NCBI GenBank assembly: GCA_965277345.1 | Contig: CBDICI010000003.1 | Coordinates: 248,001-312,000 of the forward strand | Reading direction: 5' to 3' | From: CAIOYC01 sp965277345 | GTDB taxonomy: Bacteria > Pseudomonadota > Alphaproteobacteria > Caulobacterales > Caulobacteraceae | DNA length: 64,000 nucleotides | In this document: one piece after another, positions 8,666 to 17,500 of the stretch | Layout: every line of letters begins with the position of its first letter | Numbering within the stretch: position 1 is the first letter of the stretch | Made by a program: the position numbers and the translations under genes | Notes under the pieces: model-generated | Told to the model about the DNA's origin: nothing | The model's database searches: none | What the model saw: only the letters and a program-made list of their open reading frames with translations

Positions 8666-8751
8666 GTCGACCAGGCCTGTGCTTGGCTGCGGATTGAAAC
8701 ACTGCGGCTCCGGGAGATGTGGGAGCGGCTCCTCACCGACGGTGGGGGGCC
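8666..8751 (+). ncRNA. Solitary CRISPR-like RNA (degenerate repeat, 24-nt guide, degenerate repeat); candidate CreA/CreR
   Basis: The left psi-repeat (8666-8700) starts GTCG like the array repeat, folds CCAGG/CTTGG, and ends GCGGATTGAAAC, which differs from the array repeat end at one base in twelve. The guide is 8701-8724. The right psi-repeat (about 8725-8751) keeps GCTCC-TCAC (repeat: GCTCCCTCAC) and a G-run, and folds into an 11-bp hairpin (8727-8751). A CATAAT at 8635-8640 could be the -10 of its promoter. The guide's first ten bases match the site at 8471 except at position 6. Such minimal repeat-guide-repeat units are known as creA (antitoxin to creT) or creR (autorepression of cas) in other type I systems. 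A further weaker repeat-like hairpin lies at 8608-8633. Confidence 0.55.
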
Positions 8752-8760
8752 AGTCCCTCT

Positions 8761-8788
8761 AGGTCATTGACAGCCGCAAAGGATCATT
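8761..8788 (+). promoter_or_regulatory. Paired AGG(A)TCATT motif upstream of cas5
   Basis: AGGTCATT at 8761-8768 and AAAGGATCATT at 8778-8788 have their TCATT cores 20 bp apart, and the second is 25 bp before the cas5 ATG. The same two words occur upstream of cas3. The region should therefore contain the promoter of the cas5-cas2 operon. Confidence 0.45.
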
Positions 8789-8813
8789 CACGTTGTAAGG
8801 CGGGGGTGCTGGC

Positions 8814-9497
8814 ATGAGCTACGGCGTCAGGTTGCGCGTGTGGGGGGAGAGGGCGTGCTTCACGCGCCCGGAGATGAAGGTGGAGCGCGTCTCCTATGAC
8901 ATGATGACGCCTTCGGCCGCGCGGGGCGTGCTCGAAGCAGTGCACTGGAAGCCGGCGATCCGCTGGGTGATCGACCGCATCCACGTGCTCAAGCCCATAC
9001 GCTTCCAGTCCTTCCGGCGCAACGAGGTCGGAGCCAAGGCCAGCGCGTCCAACGCGGCGTCCGCCATGCGAGCGGGAACGACCGCGGGGCTCGGGATCGT
9101 GGTGGAGGACAACCGCCAACAGCGCGCCACCACGCACTTGGTCGACGTCGCTTATATGATCGAGGCCCATTTCGAGCTGACCGCCCACGCCAAGGACGAC
9201 GACACCGAGGCCAAGCATCTGTCGATGTTCAATCGTCGCGCGCAGGCGGGGCAGTGCTTCCATCGCCCGTGCCTGGGGGTGCGAGAGTTCCCCGCCGAGT
9301 TCGAGCTCTTGGCGCCCGACGCTCCCGCGCCGGCGAGCGGACTCAAGGGCGCCGAGCGCGAGCGCGACCTCGGTTGGATGCTGCACGACCTCGACTTCAG
9401 CGACCCCGCCGACGTGCGCTCCCGCTTCTTCCGCGGCCGCCTGAGCGACGGCGTGCTCGACGTGCGCCGCTGCCTTGGGGAAGGCGTCGCGGCATGA
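8814..9497 (+). CDS. cas5c: Cas5d (type I-C crRNA endonuclease and Cascade subunit)
   Basis: A 227-residue RAMP protein. Type I-C lacks Cas6, and Cas5 itself cuts the pre-crRNA below the repeat hairpin and then stays on the 5' handle. The N-terminus MSYGVRLRVWGERACF and the segment YDMMTPSAARGVLEAVHWKP are characteristic of the subtype. The ATG is placed after the cas3-cas5 gap and gives the normal length. Its TGA overlaps the cas8c ATG (ATGA at 9494-9497), so translation is coupled. The array repeat has the hairpin this enzyme needs (CGCTCCC/GGGGGCG, one G-T pair). Confidence 0.95.
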   Translation: MSYGVRLRVWGERACFTRPEMKVERVSYDMMTPSAARGVLEAVHWKPAIRWVIDRIHVLKPIRFQSFRRNEVGAKASASNAASAMRAGTTAGLGIVVEDNRQQRATTHLVDVAYMIEAHFELTAHAKDDDTEAKHLSMFNRRAQAGQCFHRPCLGVREFPAEFELLAPDAPAPASGLKGAERERDLGWMLHDLDFSDPADVRSRFFRGRLSDGVLDVRRCLGEGVAA

Positions 9498-11362
9498 GCG
9501 TGCTCCAGGCGCTCGACAGCTACTACGGCCGCATGGCCGCGCGGAGGGAGGCGGAGGCGCCCGGCTTCTCGCGGGAGAAGATCAGCTTCGCGATCCAGCT
9601 TTCGCCCGAAGGCGCGGTGGTGCGTGTGCGCGACTTGCGAACGCAGAGCGGGAGAAAGCTCGTGCCCCAGCTTCTCGAGGTGCCGGCGGCGGTGAAGCGC
9701 ACGGTCGGGATCGTCCCCAACCTGCTGTGGGACAAGACGTCGTATACTCTGGGCGCCACTCGAATCGACGAGACGCTCTCGCCGGAGAAGCAGCTAAAAG
9801 AAGAGAAGCGCACCGCCGACGAGCACGCGCGGTTCAAGGTCGCCAATCTCGCCTTCGTCGGCGAATCAAACGACGAGGGCCTCGTCGCCTTCCGCCGCTT
9901 CCTGGAGACTTGGACGCCCGACCGGCTGGACGGGATCGAGTTCGCGACCGAGATGCTGGACGCCAATGTCGTCTTCGCGCTCGAACGAGAGCTCGCCTAC
10001 CTGCATGAACGCGAAGCGGCGCGGCATCTGCTGGCCGCGCGGGCGGGCGGCGCGAACGCGGGCCTGACCTGCCTCGTCACCGGCATCGCTGCGCCCGCCG
10101 CCCGCTTGCATCCCACTGTCAAGGGCGTCGAGGGCGCGCAGTCGTCGGGCGCGGCGCTGGTGTCGTTTAACCTCGACGCCTTCACGTCCTACGGCAAGGC
10201 GCAGGGCGACAACGCGCCGGTCTCGGAGGTCGCGGCGTTTCGCTACGGCGCGGCGCTGAACCGGATGCTCGACCGCGGCAGCCGCAACCGCCTGTCGCGG
10301 CCGGTAGGAGACGCGAGCGTGGTGTTCTGGGCCGACACCTCCGCCGCCGTGGACGAGGCGCAGGCCCAGGCCGCAGAGGCCGCCTTCGCCTGGCTCGCCG
10401 AACCGCCGCCCGACGACGACAGCGAGCGCGTGAAGGTCGGCGACGCGCTCGATCTCCTGATGAAGGGCCGCCCGGTCGAAGACGTCGGCCTGAGGGTGGC
10501 GCCTGGCACACGCTTCCACGTGCTGGGCCTCTCGCCCAACGCCGCGCGCCTCTCGGTGCGCTGGTGGCTGAGCGACGACTTCGACATCTTCGCCCGCCGC
10601 CTCGCCGAACACCACGCCGACCTGCACGTCGAGCCCCAGCCCTGGAAGCGAGCGCCGTCGCTCCGCTACCTACTGATGAAAACCACGGCGCTGAAGGAGA
10701 AGCCGGAGAACGTGCCGCCGATGCTGGCGGGCGAGGTGATGCGCGCGGTGCTGACCGGCGGCGCCTATCCCCGCATGTGGCTCGCTGCTGTGATCGGGCG
10801 CCTCCGCGCTGGCGACGATCCATCCACAGGCTGGCACGCCGCCGCCATCCGCGCCGTGCTGGCCCGCCAACACCGCTTGGCCCAGGAGGCGCGTCCCGGC
10901 TTCGACCCCACTCGCTTCGATCCGACCCAGGAGCCGCCTATGAGCCTCAACCGGGATAGCACCGATCCCGCCTACAACTGCGGACGCCTGTTCGCCACGC
11001 TGGAAAGCGCGCAGCGAGGCGCACTGGGCAAGGTCAACGCCACGATCCGCGACCGCTACATGGGCGCCGCCTCCGCCACGCCCGCCAGCATTTTCCCGCT
11101 CCTGATCAAGAACGCACAAAGCCACCTGGGCAAGATGCGCAAGGAAGGGAAGGGCGGCTGGATCGAGCGGGAACTGGAGGATATCCAGGACAAGATCGCG
11201 TTCGAAGACGACCTTGGCTATCCGCGCACCCTCAAGCTCGAAGCGCAGGGGCGGTTCTTCCTTGGATACTACCACCAGCGCAAGGCGCAGTTCACCAAGG
11301 CCAAGGAAGCCGGCGAGAGCAACCACGAAGACGAGACGGAGGCCGCCGACCATGGCGAATGA
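9494..11362 (+). CDS. cas8c: Cas8c (Csd1), Cascade large subunit
   Basis: A 622-residue protein starting MSVLQALDSYYGRM, with the Csd1-typical segments ALVSFNLDAFTSYG and FHVLGLSPNAARLSVRWW. Cas8c is the large subunit of the I-C effector. It reads the PAM and opens the target DNA, and a small subunit (Cas11c) is often made from an internal start in its 3' part. The ATG at position 10939 (MSLNRDSTDPAYNCGRLFA) lies where such an internal start would be expected, but I cannot prove its use. The gene overlaps cas5 by 4 bp and cas7 by 11 bp. Confidence 0.95.
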   Translation: MSVLQALDSYYGRMAARREAEAPGFSREKISFAIQLSPEGAVVRVRDLRTQSGRKLVPQLLEVPAAVKRTVGIVPNLLWDKTSYTLGATRIDETLSPEKQLKEEKRTADEHARFKVANLAFVGESNDEGLVAFRRFLETWTPDRLDGIEFATEMLDANVVFALERELAYLHEREAARHLLAARAGGANAGLTCLVTGIAAPAARLHPTVKGVEGAQSSGAALVSFNLDAFTSYGKAQGDNAPVSEVAAFRYGAALNRMLDRGSRNRLSRPVGDASVVFWADTSAAVDEAQAQAAEAAFAWLAEPPPDDDSERVKVGDALDLLMKGRPVEDVGLRVAPGTRFHVLGLSPNAARLSVRWWLSDDFDIFARRLAEHHADLHVEPQPWKRAPSLRYLLMKTTALKEKPENVPPMLAGEVMRAVLTGGAYPRMWLAAVIGRLRAGDDPSTGWHAAAIRAVLARQHRLAQEARPGFDPTRFDPTQEPPMSLNRDSTDPAYNCGRLFATLESAQRGALGKVNATIRDRYMGAASATPASIFPLLIKNAQSHLGKMRKEGKGGWIERELEDIQDKIAFEDDLGYPRTLKLEAQGRFFLGYYHQRKAQFTKAKEAGESNHEDETEAADHGE

Positions 11363-12329
11363 GAACCTGCCCGGCGCCCTGCAGCGCCGCCACGAGTTCG
11401 TGCTGTTCTTCGACGTCAGCAACGGTAACCCGAACGGCGACCCCGATGCGGGAAACCTGCCGCGCCTCGATCCCGAGACCAACCAGGGCCTCGTCAGCGA
11501 CGTCTGTCTGAAGCGCAAGATCAGGAACTACGTCGATCTTTCCGAAGTGCAGAACACGGGCCACCGCATCTACATGACGGAAGGAGTTGTGCTGAACCGA
11601 CAGCACCAGGAAGCATGGTCGGCCACCGCAGCAACGCCCACCAAGGAGAAGGATTACAGCAAGCTTCCTAGGAAGGAAGGCGAGGCAAGGCGTTTGACCG
11701 ACTGGATGTGCGCTAATTTTTATGACATCCGCACGTTTGGCGCGGTGATGACTACCGAGGTCAACTCAGGGCAGGTTCGTGGCCCGGTTCAGATCGCCTT
11801 CTCCCGATCCGTGGAGCCCGTGCTGCCACTAGAGATTTCCATCACGCGATCCTCGGTAACTAACGAGCGTGATGTTGAAAAGGAACGCACTATGGGCCGC
11901 AAGCACATCATCCCCTACGGCCTCTACCGCGTGCACGGCTTCGTCTCCGCGCCGCTGGCCTCGCACCCACTGAAGGGAACGGGCTTCTCCGGCGAGGACC
12001 TGCGCCTGTTGTTCGAGGCGTTGTGGAACATGTTCGAGCACGACCGCTCGGCGGCGCGGGGCGAGATGGCGTCGCGCAAGCTCTACGTCTTCCGCCACGC
12101 CACGACGCTGGGCGTCACCCACGCCGATAAGCTGTTCGACCGCGCCAGGGTCAAGCGCGCCCACAAGGGCTCGGTCGCCGAGATCGGCTCCGACCAGACC
12201 GACAATTGGCCCCCCGCGCGCAGCTTCGCCGACTACAAGGTGACATTCGACCGCGAAGATTTGCCCGACGGGATCGAGGTGTTCGAAGACGAAGAGGCCT
12301 TCACGTCGGCCTTCGCACACGGCGCCTGA
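11352..12329 (+). CDS. cas7c: Cas7 (Csd2), Cascade backbone subunit
   Basis: A 325-residue RAMP protein with the Csd2 signature FFDVSNGNPNGDPDAGNLPR near the N-terminus. Several copies of Cas7 coat the crRNA guide and form the backbone of the I-C Cascade. The start at 11352 gives MANENLPGALQRRHEF, lies within the end of cas8c, and agrees with the usual family length. No frameshift or missing segment is seen. Confidence 0.95.
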   Translation: MANENLPGALQRRHEFVLFFDVSNGNPNGDPDAGNLPRLDPETNQGLVSDVCLKRKIRNYVDLSEVQNTGHRIYMTEGVVLNRQHQEAWSATAATPTKEKDYSKLPRKEGEARRLTDWMCANFYDIRTFGAVMTTEVNSGQVRGPVQIAFSRSVEPVLPLEISITRSSVTNERDVEKERTMGRKHIIPYGLYRVHGFVSAPLASHPLKGTGFSGEDLRLLFEALWNMFEHDRSAARGEMASRKLYVFRHATTLGVTHADKLFDRARVKRAHKGSVAEIGSDQTDNWPPARSFADYKVTFDREDLPDGIEVFEDEEAFTSAFAHGA

Positions 12330-12331
12330 GG

Positions 12332-13012
12332 GTGGCGACCATCCTCCCCTCCCGCGAGGTAGAGGCTGGGTTGATCCCGCTATCGGCGTTGCAGCACTTC
12401 CTATTCTGCCCGCGCCAGTGCGCGCTGATCCATATGGAGGGATTGTGGGCCGAGAACGTGGCCACGGCGGAGGGGCGCATCCTGCACGAGAAGGTCGATG
12501 CAGGCGGGTTCGAGTCTCGGCCTGGAGTGCGGCTGGCGAGGGGGCTACAGCTGCGCTCGCTGGCCCTGGGCGTCGCCGGGCGCGCCGACGTAGTTGAGAT
12601 GCGCGGCGAACCAGCCCGCCCCTTCCCCGTCGAATATAAGCGCGGCAAGCCTAAGGCCCACCGCGCCGACGAGGTGCAGCTCTGCGCGCAGGCAATCTGC
12701 CTGGAGGAGATGTTTGGTACGGCTGTGCCAGATGGCGCGCTTTTTTACGGTCTGAAGCGCCGCCGCACGCCAGTCGTCTTCGACCCACCGCTGCGGTCGC
12801 TCACCGCGCAGGTCGCCGCCGCGACGCGCGCCATGATCGCCGCTGGCGAGACGCCCGCGCCCGTGGTGATTCCGGGTTGCCGTTCCTGCTCACTGGAGGA
12901 CGCCTGCTGCCCCGCCCGCCTACAGAAGCCGCCGAGCGTGAGCCGCTGGCTCGCCGCCCAGCTTGCCGCGGACGGCGCACCCGAGAGCCTCCCGGAAGCG
13001 GGGTCGCCGTGA
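12332..13012 (+). CDS. cas4: Cas4, RecB-like exonuclease of the adaptation complex
   Basis: A 226-residue protein read from a GTG two bases after the cas7 stop; no ATG gives the full domain. Cas4 trims prespacers and enforces PAM choice together with Cas1-Cas2. The expected features are all present: an N-terminal cysteine (C26, FCPRQC), the nuclease residues D86 (GRADVVEM) and E101/K103 (VEYKRGK), and a C-terminal cysteine cluster (CRSCSLEDACC) for an iron-sulfur centre. The 3' end overlaps cas1 (GTGA at 13009-13012). Confidence 0.93.
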   Translation: MATILPSREVEAGLIPLSALQHFLFCPRQCALIHMEGLWAENVATAEGRILHEKVDAGGFESRPGVRLARGLQLRSLALGVAGRADVVEMRGEPARPFPVEYKRGKPKAHRADEVQLCAQAICLEEMFGTAVPDGALFYGLKRRRTPVVFDPPLRSLTAQVAAATRAMIAAGETPAPVVIPGCRSCSLEDACCPARLQKPPSVSRWLAAQLAADGAPESLPEAGSP

Positions 13013-14049
13013 GGCGGCTCCTTAACACCGTCTATGTCACCAGTGAGGACGCCTGGCTGCGCAAAGACGGCGCCAACCTTGTGGTGGAGGTGGAGGGCTC
13101 TGAGCGCGGTCGTGCGCCTCTGCACATGCTCGATGGCGTGGTCAGCTTCGGCCGCGCCGGCGCCTCGCCCGCGTTGATGGCTGCCTGCGCCGAGGCTGGG
13201 ATCACGCTCTCGCTGCTAGCGCCCAATGGACGCTTTCTGGCGCGTGTGGAAGGAGTGCGGACCGGCAACGTGCTCCTGCGCCGCACCCAGCACCGGCTCG
13301 CCGACGACCCCGAACGCGCGGCCCCCATCGTGCGGGCTATCGTTTCGGCCAAGGCGGCCAATCAACGCGCGGTGGTCCGCCGGGCGTTACGCGACCACGC
13401 CGAAGCGATGATACCCCAGGCTGTCGCGGCGCTTGCCGCCGCCGAGCGTCGCCTGACCGACGTGGGTCGGCGCACGCTGCTCGCCGACAACGTCGACAAC
13501 CTGCGCGGGCTAGAGGGCGAGGCGGGGCAGGTCTACTTCGGCGTTTTCGACCATTTGATACGGGTAGAGGGCGACGCTTTCCGCTTCCGAGGCCGCTCGC
13601 GCCGTCCGCCACTCGACCGGATCAACGCTCTGCTCTCCTTCCTCTACGCCATGCTCGGTCACGATTGCCGCTCCGCCTTGGAGACGCACGGCTTCGACCC
13701 TCAGGTCGGCCTGCTGCACGCCGACCGGCCCGGCCGCGCCAGCCTGGCGCTCGATCTGATGGAAGAGCTACGCCCTGTGTTGGCTGACCGACTGGCCCTA
13801 AGCCTTGTCAACCGCCGCCAGCTCGCCGCATCCGACTTCGTGGTGGAGGAGGCGGGCGGTGTAAGGCTGACGGACAACGCCAGGAAGCGTGTGTTAGTCG
13901 CCTGGCAAGAGCGCAAGCGCGACGCCCTCCGCCACCCCTTCTTGGGCGAGACCGCGCCACTGGGGCTGGTGGCATCGCTCCAAGCCCAGCTCCTGGCCCG
14001 CCACATCCGCGGCGACCTCGACGGCTACCCGGCCTTTTTCTGGAAGTGA
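13009..14049 (+). CDS. cas1: Cas1, spacer integrase
   Basis: A 346-residue integrase starting at a GTG inside the cas4 stop. The metal-binding residues can be seen as E169 (GLEGEAGQVYF), H237 (LLHADRPG) and the acidic helix DLMEE (about 249-253). With Cas2 it inserts new spacers at the leader end of the array. The long array with identical repeats agrees with a productive adaptation module. Confidence 0.96.
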   Translation: MRRLLNTVYVTSEDAWLRKDGANLVVEVEGSERGRAPLHMLDGVVSFGRAGASPALMAACAEAGITLSLLAPNGRFLARVEGVRTGNVLLRRTQHRLADDPERAAPIVRAIVSAKAANQRAVVRRALRDHAEAMIPQAVAALAAAERRLTDVGRRTLLADNVDNLRGLEGEAGQVYFGVFDHLIRVEGDAFRFRGRSRRPPLDRINALLSFLYAMLGHDCRSALETHGFDPQVGLLHADRPGRASLALDLMEELRPVLADRLALSLVNRRQLAASDFVVEEAGGVRLTDNARKRVLVAWQERKRDALRHPFLGETAPLGLVASLQAQLLARHIRGDLDGYPAFFWK

Positions 14050-14075
14050 GCGGCTTAAGGAAGTGAGGGATCCGC

Positions 14076-14366
14076 GTGTTGATGCTGGTCACATACGACG
14101 TAAGCACCGAGACGGGCGCCGGCCGCCGTCGATTGCGTCGCGTGGCGCGCGCTTGCCTGGATTACGGCCAGCGGGTCCAGCAATCGGTGTTTGAATGCGA
14201 GGTCCCGCCCGCGCAATGGACGGTGCTGCGCGCGCGCCTATTGACTGAGATCGACCCGGAGACCGACAGCTTGCGCTTCTATCGTTTGGGCGCCGACGGC
14301 CGTCGGCGCGTAGAGCATGTGGGCGCCAAGCCAACGCTCGACATCGAGGGCCCGCTGTTGTTCTGA
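14076..14366 (+). CDS. cas2: Cas2, adaptation complex subunit
   Basis: A 96-residue ferredoxin-fold protein (MLMLVTYDVSTETGAG, then RRLRRVARACLDYGQRVQ). The GTG at 14076 is preferred because GAGG lies seven bases upstream; an ATG two codons later is possible. Cas2 bridges two Cas1 dimers. It is the last cas gene and is followed directly by the leader and array, the standard I-C order. Confidence 0.95.
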   Translation: MLMLVTYDVSTETGAGRRRLRRVARACLDYGQRVQQSVFECEVPPAQWTVLRARLLTEIDPETDSLRFYRLGADGRRRVEHVGAKPTLDIEGPLLF

Positions 14367-14550
14367 GGGGCGTGGTGTAACGGCCGCGCGAACCCCCAGC
14401 GAACGGACGCTGCCGGGAGGTTCGCACTCTTTACGCCGCAAGGATGCCGCCGCTTCTAGGTCTTAGAATCGCCGCTCCGTCCCCCGCGGCGCACCGGTTC
14501 GCACAACGAACCTGCTTTCCCTATATCGATCAACCAGCTAACCTGCCGCG
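14367..14550 (+). promoter_or_regulatory. CRISPR leader
   Basis: A 184-bp stretch between the cas2 stop and the first repeat, with no ORF. It contains the inverted pair GGTTCG/CGAACC near 14493-14509 and ends in an AT-richer stretch (CTATATCGAT, 14521-14530) that could hold the array promoter. New spacers should enter at 14551. Confidence 0.75.
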
Positions 14551-17500
14551 GTCGCTCCCTCACGGGGGCGCGGATCGAAACAAAATGGACCTTGGCCGAT
14601 CGTCGGGCAGAAGCGTCGCTCCCTCACGGGGGCGCGGATCGAAACTTGCAGCGCAGCCGGTACTCGCGGCGGACGGACGTCGCTCCCTCACGGGGGCGCG
14701 GATCGAAACTACACCGGCGAGGCTGACTGGCGCGCGGTGGCGAGTCGCTCCCTCACGGGGGCGCGGATCGAAACTATCCGGCTCCGATGACCCGCTCTGA
14801 ACGGTGAAGGTCGCTCCCTCACGGGGGCGCGGATCGAAACACATACCGGGCGATTTCGTCGATCTGCATTCCTGTCGCTCCCTCACGGGGGCGCGGATCG
14901 AAACGCCGACCAGATCAAGTTCGTGATCACCGATGGGGCCGTCGCTCCCTCACGGGGGCGCGGATCGAAACTTTTACAGCGCTAAGGCCGATGCCGAAGA
15001 CCGCCTGTCGCTCCCTCACGGGGGCGCGGATCGAAACTTCAAATCGAAGATCACGCCAGCGGTGAAGGTGGTCGCTCCCTCACGGGGGCGCGGATCGAAA
15101 CCAGTCCGCACAGACACAGGTCGAGAACGCCAAACGTCGCTCCCTCACGGGGGCGCGGATCGAAACCCTAGTCCCACGTCGTCCCCGTTGATCATCCTGG
15201 GGTCGCTCCCTCACGGGGGCGCGGATCGAAACGTTCTCGGTTTCCAGGCCTTCGATCCGACGCTCGTCGCTCCCTCACGGGGGCGCGGATCGAAACCCCG
15301 ACCTCCCCGGCTGCACCGCCATGGGCACCACGTCGCTCCCTCACGGGGGCGCGGATCGAAACTTGAACAGCTCTTGCGCGCCCTCCACGCTAGTGGGGGT
15401 CGCTCCCTCACGGGGGCGCGGATCGAAACGGTCTCGATTATGACGGCGGCTCGCTCTAGGGAGGTCGCTCCCTCACGGGGGCGCGGATCGAAACGACAAG
15501 GTCGTCAACACTGACAAGCTGGTTCTCTAGTCGCTCCCTCACGGGGGCGCGGATCGAAACGATGATATTCTGAACTAGCGTCGGCAGACCAGCCGTCGCT
15601 CCCTCACGGGGGCGCGGATCGAAACCCGTTCTTGGCGTTCCAAGTCAAACCCTGACCGCGTCGCTCCCTCACGGGGGCGCGGATCGAAACCAGCCGCACC
15701 GCGTGATCGCCCGCGGCGGCGTTGTCGCTCCCTCACGGGGGCGCGGATCGAAACATAGCCCCACCAACGCCTTTTCGCTGATTTTCATGTCGCTCCCTCA
15801 CGGGGGCGCGGATCGAAACATCTCCCGGTTCGCCTTTGCAAGGCTTTCGGCAGGTCGCTCCCTCACGGGGGCGCGGATCGAAACCGCGATGTCCGGGACG
15901 AGTGCGTCGCCGTAGGCGGGTCGCTCCCTCACGGGGGCGCGGATCGAAACAACGCTGGGCTGGAGCGCGCCCGCCAGATGCAGAGTCGCTCCCTCACGGG
16001 GGCGCGGATCGAAACATCGGACCCATCGTGCACCACGTTGGCGGGCCAGCGGTCGCTCCCTCACGGGGGCGCGGATCGAAACAACCCGGCCAGCTACAAC
16101 GTCTATGACTTCTCCGGTCGCTCCCTCACGGGGGCGCGGATCGAAACATTGCCAGCCAGCCGGTCGGCACCGTCTGCGATGGTCGCTCCCTCACGGGGGC
16201 GCGGATCGAAACGCCCTGACCCCGCGTGGTCGTTTCCTCGCCGCCAGTCGCTCCCTCACGGGGGCGCGGATCGAAACATGCACGACGGCGAGGTCCTGGC
16301 GCTGATCGAGTGTCGCTCCCTCACGGGGGCGCGGATCGAAACAATCAGCGCCAGAGCCGGATTGCCGGGCGGGCGGGTCGCTCCCTCACGGGGGCGCGGA
16401 TCGAAACGTGAACATCTCGATCACGATCTCAAACAACGGCTCGTCGCTCCCTCACGGGGGCGCGGATCGAAACGCTCCCAGCGCCTCCTCACCACCATGT
16501 TCGGCGCGGTGTCGCTCCCTCACGGGGGCGCGGATCGAAACACCAAGCATCCCACCATGTTGATGACGACCGGCGCGTCGCTCCCTCACGGGGGCGCGGA
16601 TCGAAACCTTCATCCAGTTGTCGGCCGTGGAGCGGGAGATGTCGCTCCCTCACGGGGGCGCGGATCGAAACTCTTCTAGAAGTGCGGGTTCGACTCCCGC
16701 CGCCCGGTCGCTCCCTCACGGGGGCGCGGATCGAAACTATGCGACCGAGCGCCTAATGCGCGTGATCGGCTGTCGCTCCCTCACGGGGGCGCGGATCGAA
16801 ACCGTAGGGATTTGATTTACTCGGTCGAATATCCGACGTCGCTCCCTCACGGGGGCGCGGATCGAAACACCTTAGCCCACTTCTTTTCATCCACCTTCGC
16901 AACGTCGCTCCCTCACGGGGGCGCGGATCGAAACACATGCAGGCGCTGGGGATGCTTCTATGAGCCTCGTCGCTCCCTCACGGGGGCGCGGATCGAAACT
17001 TCCATCAGGCGGCGACCGTCGATTGCGGCGAGTGTCGCTCCCTCACGGGGGCGCGGATCGAAACCATCCGGCACGATCACTGAAACGATCACCGAACCGT
17101 CGCTCCCTCACGGGGGCGCGGATCGAAACCGGATGCGGGTCTCTCGTTGGGCGGTCAGGGCTGGACGTCGCTCCCTCACGGGGGCGCGGATCGAAACATC
17201 TCCACCTTCAGGGAAGAGTTCCGAAGATAAATGTCGCTCCCTCACGGGGGCGCGGATCGAAACCTGCGACGGCAATGCCGAGACCACGATCTCCCTCGTC
17301 GCTCCCTCACGGGGGCGCGGATCGAAACCTGCTCGACAACCTGGTCGAGCCCGGGCCGGTGGGGTCGCTCCCTCACGGGGGCGCGGATCGAAACGGAAGG
17401 CCGCGCCGCCGAGTATGGAGCGTGCTGGTCGCTCCCTCACGGGGGCGCGGATCGAAACAGGGTCACCAAGGCGGCGTTCCTCACCACCACGTCGTCGCTC

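Noticed and set aside
8657..8770. Open continuation of the 32-codon ORF frame after its TGA
   Set aside because: It reads for 37 codons without a start. The repeat similarity, hairpins and guide-target match explain this stretch better than coding.
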